Of a stretch of DNA of 35,874 nt, positions 16,121 through 22,466 are shown one piece after another. A program made the position numbers and the translations under genes. Within the stretch, counting starts at the first letter, position 1. Every line of letters begins with the position of its first letter. This DNA comes from an uncultured Lachnospiraceae bacterium (GTDB lineage: Bacteria; Bacillota; Clostridia; Lachnospirales; Lachnospiraceae), in assembly GCA_902781505.1 (NCBI GenBank), contig CACZJL010000021.1:1-35874 (forward strand), read 5' to 3'. The notes under the pieces were generated by a model, which was not told where the DNA came from, made no database searches, and saw nothing but the letters and a program-made list of their open reading frames with translations.

Positions 16121-16531
16121 GTATGGAGTCCTTAAAAGACTGCCGTCCGTGATAATATTTTCCCTTATCCATCTGGAAAATGCTTTCGATGCCGGTATTT
16201 CCCATCCCCTAAAACGTTCCGCCTGTGATCAGATACGTTTATCGGTGTCTGAAATCTTACTGAAGTTACTGATATTCTGGTTTACTTCTCTTCCTGTCCC
16301 CTGTTTTGCACTGTTTTCGGGGATGTTCACGATGCGCCTTCAGACGCACAAAATGCTTTCCAATTTTCATGAAAAATTGAATTGAAACTTAGATTACTTT
16401 CTGCTTATTTTACCTTTTGCTGAATATTCTGTTCAGAAGATTGTCTGAACAGACCGGTGCGGAATGCACCTTAAGAACCAGGAATTTTTTCTTCCTTTAT
16501 CGCCCCCTTACAATCTGGGTCGACCGGCATC
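16084..16531 (-). ncRNA. Candidate structured non-coding RNA, about 450 nt
   Basis: No convincing gene lies here, yet the minus strand has a promoter (16539-16567) and a strong terminator (16081-16120). Read on the minus strand, several hairpins are visible: a 10-bp perfect stem at 16428-16437/16444-16453, GGTGC/GCACC at 16456-16470, AGGAA/TTCCT at 16480-16496, GATAA/TTATC near 16150-16170, and TGCG/CGCA near 16332-16349. The 5' end (CGGCA, 16525-16529) can pair with 16141-16145, closing the whole region. The conserved cores of RNase P RNA, tmRNA and SRP RNA were looked for and not found. A 34-codon basic reading frame at 16266-16370 has no ribosome site. The region could instead be a regulated leader, but the GH18 operon has its own promoter. 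Confidence 0.45.
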
Positions 16532-16538
16532 TATTGAC

Positions 16539-16567
16539 ACTATACTATAGATTTACAAGAATTGCAA
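16539..16567 (-). promoter_or_regulatory. Promoter of the candidate RNA
   Basis: Minus-strand TTGCAA (16567-16562), 17 bp spacer, TATAGT (16544-16539); start expected near 16530-16532. A second, overlapping TATAGT lies at 16549-16544. Confidence 0.55.
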
Positions 16568-16578
16568 TAGGTGTTTTC

Positions 16579-16607
16579 TTTACATCTTCTCTTCAATAGT
16601 TTATGAT
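16579..16607 (+). promoter_or_regulatory. mecA promoter
   Basis: TTTACA at 16579-16584, 17 bp spacer, TATGAT at 16602-16607, about 25 nt ahead of the AAAGGA ribosome site. It is back to back with the candidate RNA promoter, 12 bp apart. Confidence 0.65.
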
Positions 16608-16647
16608 AAGGGCGAAGAGGGAAGCGTAAGGAAAGGACGTGGTTACA

Positions 16648-17598
16648 ATGAAATTTGAGAAAATAAACAATAGCCAGTGTCGCTTTACGTTAACCGGTAA
16701 AGACCTCGCATCCAGAATGATGACAGTCAGTGAACTGACCTACGGAAGTCCGAAAACACGACTTCTGTTTACAGAAATAATGGATATCGCAAGAAAACAG
16801 CTCGGTTTCGAGACAAAGGACGTACCGCTTCGCATCGAAATCATCCCGCTTCAGGGAGATTCCATTCTTCTTCAGGTCACAAAAGTAGATAACCCTGATG
16901 AACTCGATCAGCGATTCTCCCGTTTCTCACCTGGGGAAGAGGACTGGACAGAATCAATGACTGATCTGACACCTGAGGATGATTTTGATGAATATGATGA
17001 AAACTATGTAGAAAACGAAGCTTATGAGGACGAGGACTACGAAGATGATACGCAAGACCTCAACAACGGATTCTTAGAAGATCTGAATACAGACGAACCC
17101 GACGACCTCACCGAAGATTCAGAAGAAATAGCGCAAAGCGATGGAGAAGACATCTTCTCCCGTCTCAGCCGCTACTTCTCCGATTACCTGAGCAAGATTG
17201 ATCCTTCGGCAAATGTCTCTTTTGATGTCTACAGTGATTCGCAGCTCGCGCCAGCGGGCACAAAACCTGCCAGACCTGAGCCGTCGGAAAGCAAAAAGAA
17301 GTCTGTCAGCACAGCCTCTTATCTTAGTTTTACCTTCCGTCGATTTGAAGATGTAGAACGTGCCGCAGAAGAGCTGCACGGGGAATTTGACGCAAAGAAC
17401 TCCCTCTACTCCCTTCCAGATGGCCAATACATTTTGCTTGTCGATTTAAAGGCTGATGACTCTTCTGAGTCCAGACTCCTTCACCTGAATGACTTTGCCG
17501 AGAGCGCAAAGGTTGGCAGAGCAAGAGCCGCCTGGATCAGCGAACACGGAAAGCTCCTCATCAAAGATCATGCCTTAAAAAAGCTCTACGAACTCTGA
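16648..17598 (+). CDS. mecA: MecA-type adaptor protein for Clp protease
   Basis: 316 residues. MecA recruits substrates to the ClpC ATPase. The N-terminal substrate domain (about 1-85) reads MKFEKINNSQCRFTLTGKDL...IEIIPLQGDSILLQVTKVDNPDELDQRFSRFSP, and the C-terminal ClpC-binding domain (about 217-316) has LSFTFRRFEDVERAA, LYSLPDGQYILLVDL and ARAAWISEHGKLLIKDHAL. Bacillus MecA is about 218 residues; the extra length is a linker of roughly 125 residues, very rich in Asp and Glu and presumably disordered. The ATG at 16648 is chosen over the GTG at 16639 because AAAGGA (16632-16637) is too close to the latter and the family begins MKxEKIN. It is monocistronic, ending at a bidirectional hairpin. 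Confidence 0.92.
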   Translation: MKFEKINNSQCRFTLTGKDLASRMMTVSELTYGSPKTRLLFTEIMDIARKQLGFETKDVPLRIEIIPLQGDSILLQVTKVDNPDELDQRFSRFSPGEEDWTESMTDLTPEDDFDEYDENYVENEAYEDEDYEDDTQDLNNGFLEDLNTDEPDDLTEDSEEIAQSDGEDIFSRLSRYFSDYLSKIDPSANVSFDVYSDSQLAPAGTKPARPEPSESKKKSVSTASYLSFTFRRFEDVERAAEELHGEFDAKNSLYSLPDGQYILLVDLKADDSSESRLLHLNDFAESAKVGRARAAWISEHGKLLIKDHALKKLYEL

Positions 17599-17634
17599 AA
17601 CTGAAAGTCCGGTTTTTAAAAGCGCCATTAAAAA

Positions 17635-17670
17635 CAAAAGCCGCAGGAGTAAATTCTCCTGCGGCTTTTG
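17635..17670. terminator. Bidirectional terminator between mecA and the DUF1858 gene
   Basis: Perfect 15-bp stem, 17635-17649 with 17656-17670, loop of 6, with A-rich and T-rich flanks that suit both directions. Confidence 0.9.
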
Positions 17671-17678
17671 TTAATGAA

Positions 17679-17885
17679 TTAGCCCTGGCTTGAAAGATAA
17701 TCCTGGATATCTTCTAAGAGATCATCCGGATTGATTCCATGAACCATAGCGGCCTGCTCAATTGTTTCACCTGCTGCGGATGGGCAGAAGATGCACTCCA
17801 TACCTGCACCCATAAGAATTGGAGCAATTCCTCCATCCATCATAAGTGCGTCGCCAATTAATGTATCTTTGGTAATCGATTTCAT
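17679..17885 (-). CDS. DUF1858 (hybrid-cluster-protein-associated redox) protein
   Basis: 68 residues. The sequence ITKDTLIGDALMMDGGIAPILMGAGMECIFCPSAAGETIEQAAMVHG is typical of the small DUF1858 domain, with the conserved CxxC (CIFC) that is thought to form a redox disulfide and often accompanies hybrid cluster proteins. AAGGAAG lies about 7 nt before the ATG. It is transcribed from its own strong promoter and faces a ferredoxin gene across 345 bp. Its partner protein is not in the window. Confidence 0.9.
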   Translation of the reverse strand: MKSITKDTLIGDALMMDGGIAPILMGAGMECIFCPSAAGETIEQAAMVHGINPDDLLEDIQDYLSSQG

Positions 17886-17935
17886 ATCGTTACTTCCTTT
17901 CGTAATTTATTAACAGGTTTCATTCCTGCTAGTTC

Positions 17936-17964
17936 ACTATAGGTTAGCTGAAAAAAATTGTCAA
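17936..17964 (-). promoter_or_regulatory. Promoter of the DUF1858 gene
   Basis: Minus-strand perfect TTGACA (17964-17959), 17 bp spacer, TATAGT (17941-17936). One of the best sigma-A promoters in the window. Confidence 0.85.
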
Positions 17965-18148
17965 GTTTCTTACGTTACATCTCAAAATTCGGTCAGAAAA
18001 TCGTACACAACCATGTTCCCTTTCATTCAGACAGGATGCCGCATCTCCCCTTCTTTCCTACTAATCAGGTAGGGTTTATTTGAGTCGGTTAGTTGCTTCA
18101 AACGCGCACGGAAAGCGGGTTTGCGCATGTTTTTTTATCGAAAATTTG

Positions 18149-18177
18149 TTGCACTTTTGAAGACGAAACTATATAAT
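18149..18177 (+). promoter_or_regulatory. Ferredoxin promoter
   Basis: TTGCAC at 18149-18154, 17 bp spacer, perfect TATAAT at 18172-18177. Confidence 0.7.
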
Positions 18178-18230
18178 GAGCTTACAAACAAAGTGTATAA
18201 ATACACAAATATATAGGAGGTACTATTATT

Positions 18231-18401
18231 ATGGCATACGTTATTAATGATGATTGCATCAGCTGTGGTGCTTGCGTATCTGGATGTCCAGTAGATGCAA
18301 TTTCTGAGGGAGCTTCCCATATGGAAATCGCTGAAGATCAGTGCATCGAGTGTGGTGCTTGCGCATCTGTTTGCCCTGTAGGCGCACCAAATCCTCAGTA
18401 A
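18231..18401 (+). CDS. 2[4Fe-4S] ferredoxin
   Basis: 56 residues, beginning MAYVINDDCISCGACVSGCP. Two CxxCxxCxxxCP motifs (CISCGACVSGCP and CIECGACASVCP) each bind a [4Fe-4S] cluster, as in the small clostridial ferredoxins that carry low-potential electrons for hydrogenase, pyruvate:ferredoxin oxidoreductase and nitrogenase-like enzymes. The length is that of the classic family. AGGAGG (18215-18220) is 10 nt before the ATG. Own promoter and a perfect terminator make it monocistronic and probably highly expressed. An anaerobic fermentative host fits. Confidence 0.97.
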   Translation: MAYVINDDCISCGACVSGCPVDAISEGASHMEIAEDQCIECGACASVCPVGAPNPQ

Positions 18402-18428
18402 TCTGAAGGAAACTTACGAATCAAAGAG

Positions 18429-18458
18429 CAGGAGCTTTTTAAAAGCTCCTGTTTTTTT
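18429..18458 (+). terminator. Ferredoxin terminator
   Basis: 11-bp stem CAGGAGCTTTT (18429-18439) with AAAAGCTCCTG (18441-18451), followed by seven T. Confidence 0.93.
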
Positions 18459-18482
18459 ATGCCCTTCCGGCACCGGCCACAC

Positions 18483-18512
18483 AAAAAAGCCGCGGCTTAA
18501 AAGCTGCGGCTT
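18483..18512 (-). terminator. Terminator of the gdpP-rplI-dnaB operon
   Basis: Stem AAGCCGC (18487-18493) with GCGGCTT (18506-18512); on the minus strand it is followed by TTTTTT just past the dnaB stop. Confidence 0.85.
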
Positions 18513-18516
18513 AAAA

Positions 18517-19863
18517 TTACTGTACTGGTCGTTTTTCGAGATTGGCAAATCTGGTCTGCTCCGGCAGCCATGCCAGTCTTACGGTTCCAATCGGACCGTT
18601 ACGCTGTTTTGCGATAATCAGCTCTGAAACGCCCTTAAATTCTGTATCCTTGTTGTAGTAATCATCACGGTAAATGAACATTACTACGTCGGCATCCTGC
18701 TCAATCGCACCGGATTCACGAAGGTCAGAAAGAATCGGTCTGTGGTCCGGTCTCTGCTCTACGGCTCGGGACAGCTGAGACAGTGTAATAACCGGAACAT
18801 TCAGCTCCCTTGCAAGAGCCTTTAAGGAACGGGAAATATCCGAAATTTCCTGCTGTCTTGAATCAGTCTTACCATTACCACTCATCAACTGTAAGTAGTC
18901 GATGATAATCAGGCCCAGATCATTTTCCAGCTTATACTTTCTGCACTTGCTTCGAAGCTCCTGAATAGAGATACCAGGTGTATCATCGATAATCAGCTTC
19001 GACTTTGAAATATCCTCCGCACTGTTAATCAGACGGCCCCAGTCACCGGAGTCTAAATTACCCTTTCGGATTGCATCGGCATTTACCGAAGATTCCAGGG
19101 ATAAAAGACGGTTAACCAGCTGGACATTACTCATTTCCAGAGAAAAGATGGCAGTTGTGATGCCTTCTTTGATTGCTACATGTTCTGCAACATTCAGGAC
19201 GAACGCGGTCTTACCCATGGAAGGACGCGCTGCGACCAGAATAAAGTCAGATGGCTGAAAGCCTGCAAGATAAGTGTCCAGGTCGATGAAGCCTGTCGGA
19301 ACTCCGGTTACGCTTCCCTTGTTGACCGCTGCTTCCTGAATCTTTTCCAGGGCCTCTAAAACAACCTTGTTGATTGGTGTGTAGTCTTTAGAACCACGCT
19401 TACCAACCAGATTAAAAATCTTTTTCTCCGTGTCTGCTAAAATATTCTCAGTAGTATCTGATTCTGTGTAACAGGCATTACTGATTTCATCGTTAACCCG
19501 GATAATGCTTCTGAGCAACGATTTATTTTTAACGATTTCCGCATAGTGCCCTACGTTTGCAGAGGTTGGAACTGCTGCCGCGATTTCTGCAATTGCCTGA
19601 GCGGATGCGGATTCCGGCGGAAGATTATATTCTTTTAATTTTTCCTGAAGAGTAACGATGTCTACCGGCTTATCCTCGTTAAACATATCTACCATCGCCT
19701 GGAACATGATTCCATAGTTCTTGTAGTAGAAGTCATCCTGATTTAACATCTCTGCTGCCGCTGTAATCGCATCACGATCCATAATCATAGAACCGATGAC
19801 CGATTGCTCCGCTTCAATGCTGTTCGGCATCGTTTTCGTCAGAGTATTTACCTCATCTGCCAT
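18517..19863 (-). CDS. dnaB: Replicative DNA helicase DnaB (DnaC in Bacillus)
   Basis: 448 residues, the normal size of an intein-free DnaB. It is the hexameric 5'-3' helicase that unwinds the fork. The N-terminal domain (PNSIEAEQSVIGSMIMDRDAI) binds primase and loader. The RecA-like C-terminal domain has Walker A ARPSMGKT (about 211-218), FSLEMS, LGLIIIDYLQLMSG (Walker B), and the terminal RNGPIGTVRLAW with its arginine finger region. It lies 11 nt after rplI in the conserved gdpP-rplI-dnaB order. The AAAGGA site is inside the short gap. Its loader and initiator partners are the genes at 5493-7749. Confidence 0.98.
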   Translation of the reverse strand: MADEVNTLTKTMPNSIEAEQSVIGSMIMDRDAITAAAEMLNQDDFYYKNYGIMFQAMVDMFNEDKPVDIVTLQEKLKEYNLPPESASAQAIAEIAAAVPTSANVGHYAEIVKNKSLLRSIIRVNDEISNACYTESDTTENILADTEKKIFNLVGKRGSKDYTPINKVVLEALEKIQEAAVNKGSVTGVPTGFIDLDTYLAGFQPSDFILVAARPSMGKTAFVLNVAEHVAIKEGITTAIFSLEMSNVQLVNRLLSLESSVNADAIRKGNLDSGDWGRLINSAEDISKSKLIIDDTPGISIQELRSKCRKYKLENDLGLIIIDYLQLMSGNGKTDSRQQEISDISRSLKALARELNVPVITLSQLSRAVEQRPDHRPILSDLRESGAIEQDADVVMFIYRDDYYNKDTEFKGVSELIIAKQRNGPIGTVRLAWLPEQTRFANLEKRPVQ

Positions 19864-19874
19864 TTTAAAATCCT

Positions 19875-20324
19875 TTACTGCTTGCTTTCTACAACGACCG
19901 TGAGGAAGGATGTAACATCCTTGTGAAGACGAATTGGAACCTCATATGTGCCAACTGCCTTAATTGCCTCATCGAGCTTGAACTTCTTCTTATCAAGATT
20001 AAGATTTAACTGCTTCTTTGCTGCTTCTGCGATTTCCTTGGCAGATACCGCGCCAAATGTCTTTCCATTCTCACCAATCTTGATTTCAAGTGTGACTTTC
20101 TTTGTCTTTAATTCCTCGCCAAATACACGTGCAGCATCAAGCTCTTCCTTTGCAATACGCGCTTCCTTCGCCTTCTGATTCTTTAAATCTGTCAGGTTCT
20201 TTGGAGTTGCCTCAATTCCAAGCTTCTTTGGAATGATAAAGTTTCTTGCGTAACCATCGCTGATATTTACGATATCACCCTTCTTACCATGTGCCTTAAC
20301 ATCTTCAAGTAAAATTACCTTCAT
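19875..20324 (-). CDS. rplI: 50S ribosomal protein L9
   Basis: 149 residues, the normal L9 length. The N-terminal domain starts [36 protein letters not shown], the universal L9 signature; a long Lys/Glu/Ala-rich helix and a C-terminal rRNA-binding domain follow ([33 protein letters not shown]). Its ATG overlaps the gdpP stop (ATGA at 20321-20324), and GGAG lies about 7 nt upstream within gdpP. dnaB follows after 11 nt. Confidence 0.98.
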   Translation of the reverse strand: MKVILLEDVKAHGKKGDIVNISDGYARNFIIPKKLGIEATPKNLTDLKNQKAKEARIAKEELDAARVFGEELKTKKVTLEIKIGENGKTFGAVSAKEIAEAAKKQLNLNLDKKKFKLDEAIKAVGTYEVPIRLHKDVTSFLTVVVESKQ

Positions 20325-22378
20325 TGTATCTCTCCTTCTTTCAACATTGCGTCAAGTATATCCTTAATCTTTTCAATTGCCTGTTCCACTGTAACACCGG
20401 AAAGCTGTGCACCTGCTGCCGCGATATGACCACCGCCGCCAAGCTTCTCCATGATGAGCTGCACGTTCACCTCATCGATGGAACGGGCAGAAATAAACAT
20501 TTTCCCATCATATGCTGTAATAACAAATGCTGCCTTGATTCCGGATATATCCAGAAGCTGATTGGCTGCCTTAGCACCGCCAACCGTCGGATTGTCAATG
20601 CCGTCTCCGTTAAATACGGAAATCGCAAAGAACTCTCTGTAAATCTCTGAACGACTGACCGTCTGCGCAATCTCGCGGTATTCGTTCATATCTGTACGAA
20701 GAAGTTTTCGTACTCTTGTAACATCTGCACCGTGACGTCTAAGAAAAGCCGCTGCCTCAAAGGTTCTCGGGCCCGACTTGCTGTTATAACCATCCGTATC
20801 AATAACCATACCACCGTACAGCGCATCCGCTTCAAAGCCCTTCAGTTTGATATCTTCTGATACATATTGAATCATCTCTGTCACCATCTCACTTGCTGAT
20901 GATGCATTTGGATCCACGTAAGACAGCACCGCACCGTTAATACTCTCGCTACTTCGTCTGTGGTGATCGAATACAACCACTGTTCTGCATTTCTTTAGCA
21001 GCTCCGGACACTCAGTTCTTTCCGGCGTATTGACATCCGTTACAATCACAACTGTCTTCGGATTCACCAATGCCAATGCCTGTTCGCTCGATACAAAAGC
21101 ATCTGCCGGATAATCGTCCCTTCCGTAAAAGCGATTTACAAACGGACGAATCGTTGCAGGAACCTCATTTAAGACGATATTGGCATTCTTTCCAAGGCTC
21201 TTTGCAATAACGTACTGACCGACTGCTGAGCCAAATGCGTCAATATCAGGCAGTTTGTGTCCCATGATGATAACGTTATCATTGGACTCTAAAATCTGAC
21301 GAAGCGCCTGTGCCTTGACACGCACCTTAACTCTGGTGTTCTTCTCCATCTGCTGGCTCTTACCGCCGTAGTAGGTGATTTTGTCATTATCCTTTACAAC
21401 ACACTGGTCACCGCCTCGTCCTAACGCGAGGTCGATCGCCTGTCTGGCAAATGTAAAGTTTCTAGCATAATCGCTGGCACCCGTCCCGATACCGATACTT
21501 AAGGTGATACTCATCTCATTACCGATGTTCACTTCTTTGATTTCCTCTAAGATTGAGAACTTATCAGCCTGGAGTCGCTCTAAGTATTTGTAGCGGAAGA
21601 CTGCCATGTATTTATCTTTTTCTAACTTTCTGACAACAGCCTGCCCGGCAGAGAAATAACGGTTTACACGCTTATCAATCAGACCGATGAACAGAGATTT
21701 ACGGACATCCTCGACATTTGCCAGGGCATCATCGTAGTTATCGATGTCGATTAAAGCTACGACAAATCGCTCATCCTTTAATTTCTGGATATACATGTTG
21801 ATGTCTGTTTCATCGAACATGTACATTGCAACTAAGGTTGCACTTTCGTCCTCTTCGTAAATCTTTGAATTCTTTGTCAGAACATGCGCAGGAATTGTTT
21901 TTAACTCCACACAGTAATCACGCTTGCCGAATTTTGTTCGAAGCTCTCTTGTCTGCCCCATCTCAGGAAAATTGTTTGGAGTGACTTCGCCAAATACAGT
22001 TGCGATGTTATTTCGAAAATCCTTCTTTTTCCCTGTAAGTGTCTGCATAGCCTGATTCATCCACAAAATGCGACCGGTACTGTCAAGCAACGCATAAGGA
22101 ATCGACAGTTCTAAGAGAAGCTGATGCTGAACCTGTGAATAGTTGGCCGAAAAGTCGACCAGATCATGCATGATTCCAGGGCGGATATATGCAAGAATAA
22201 ACAGTACGATAATCCAGTAAAGGACTACAAATACCATTGCCACAAGTCCGGATGGAACACTGAATGAAAACATCTCAATGTCCATGATAATTGCCAGAAT
22301 TCCTGCAATCACAATCCATCTGAAATATGCCTTTAGTTTACCTGTCAGCCTATATGCTGACTTCCCCTTATCCTTCAT
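20321..22378 (-). CDS. gdpP: c-di-AMP phosphodiesterase GdpP
   Basis: 685 residues. GdpP cleaves c-di-AMP to pApA and so affects wall stress, potassium balance and beta-lactam tolerance. Two N-terminal membrane segments (about 14-30 and 35-68) are followed by a PAS domain (about 85-125), a degenerate GGDEF domain (about 175-330) whose signature is lost (KDKYMAVF), and the DHH/DHHA1 catalytic half. Metal ligands are seen in [12 protein letters not shown] (about 355), VTDVN, FDHHRR and [17 protein letters not shown], and DHHA1 has [18 protein letters not shown] precedes the ATG by about 7 nt. It leads the gdpP-rplI-dnaB operon, which is conserved across Firmicutes. Confidence 0.96.
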   Translation of the reverse strand: MKDKGKSAYRLTGKLKAYFRWIVIAGILAIIMDIEMFSFSVPSGLVAMVFVVLYWIIVLFILAYIRPGIMHDLVDFSANYSQVQHQLLLELSIPYALLDSTGRILWMNQAMQTLTGKKKDFRNNIATVFGEVTPNNFPEMGQTRELRTKFGKRDYCVELKTIPAHVLTKNSKIYEEDESATLVAMYMFDETDINMYIQKLKDERFVVALIDIDNYDDALANVEDVRKSLFIGLIDKRVNRYFSAGQAVVRKLEKDKYMAVFRYKYLERLQADKFSILEEIKEVNIGNEMSITLSIGIGTGASDYARNFTFARQAIDLALGRGGDQCVVKDNDKITYYGGKSQQMEKNTRVKVRVKAQALRQILESNDNVIIMGHKLPDIDAFGSAVGQYVIAKSLGKNANIVLNEVPATIRPFVNRFYGRDDYPADAFVSSEQALALVNPKTVVIVTDVNTPERTECPELLKKCRTVVVFDHHRRSSESINGAVLSYVDPNASSASEMVTEMIQYVSEDIKLKGFEADALYGGMVIDTDGYNSKSGPRTFEAAAFLRRHGADVTRVRKLLRTDMNEYREIAQTVSRSEIYREFFAISVFNGDGIDNPTVGGAKAANQLLDISGIKAAFVITAYDGKMFISARSIDEVNVQLIMEKLGGGGHIAAAGAQLSGVTVEQAIEKIKDILDAMLKEGEIQ

Positions 22379-22424
22379 TTATCTCACTCCCACAAAGGTA
22401 TGACTAAATCTCATTATTTCCTTG

Positions 22425-22454
22425 ATTATACCATTTGCGCTACACTTTGGTCAA
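22425..22454 (-). promoter_or_regulatory. Promoter of gdpP-rplI-dnaB
   Basis: Minus-strand TTGACC (22454-22449), 18 bp spacer, TATAAT (22430-22425) with TGG directly before it (extended -10). Confidence 0.8.
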
Positions 22455-22466
22455 AAAAAGACATTA

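Larger units (their letters stand above)
17886..18230. other. Divergent intergenic region between DUF1858 and ferredoxin genes
   Basis: 345 bases holding the two outward promoters (17936-17964 minus; 18149-18177 plus). Between them is a terminator-like hairpin on the plus strand (GCGCA 18104-18108 with TGCGC 18122-18126, then T7 at 18130-18136) and a small CCTAC/GTAGG hairpin near 18058-18074. No reading frame with a ribosome site was seen. Confidence 0.5.

Noticed and set aside
16149..16385. 78-codon plus-strand frame in the candidate RNA region
   Set aside because: No ribosome site and no recognisable domain; the strong terminator and promoter there are on the other strand.
16084..16531. 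RNase P RNA, tmRNA or SRP RNA
   Set aside because: The GAGGAAAGTCC core of RNase P, the T-loop/CCA end and tag frame of tmRNA, and the GGAAGCAGC-type SRP domain were looked for on both strands and not found.
16534..16562. TTGACA at 16534 as mecA promoter
   Set aside because: No good -10 lies at 16-18 bp; TTTACA-17-TATGAT at 16579-16607 is better placed.
20321..22378. GdpP as an active diguanylate cyclase
   Set aside because: The GGDEF signature is degenerate (KDKYMAVF), as in all GdpP proteins; the DHH/DHHA1 half is the active part.
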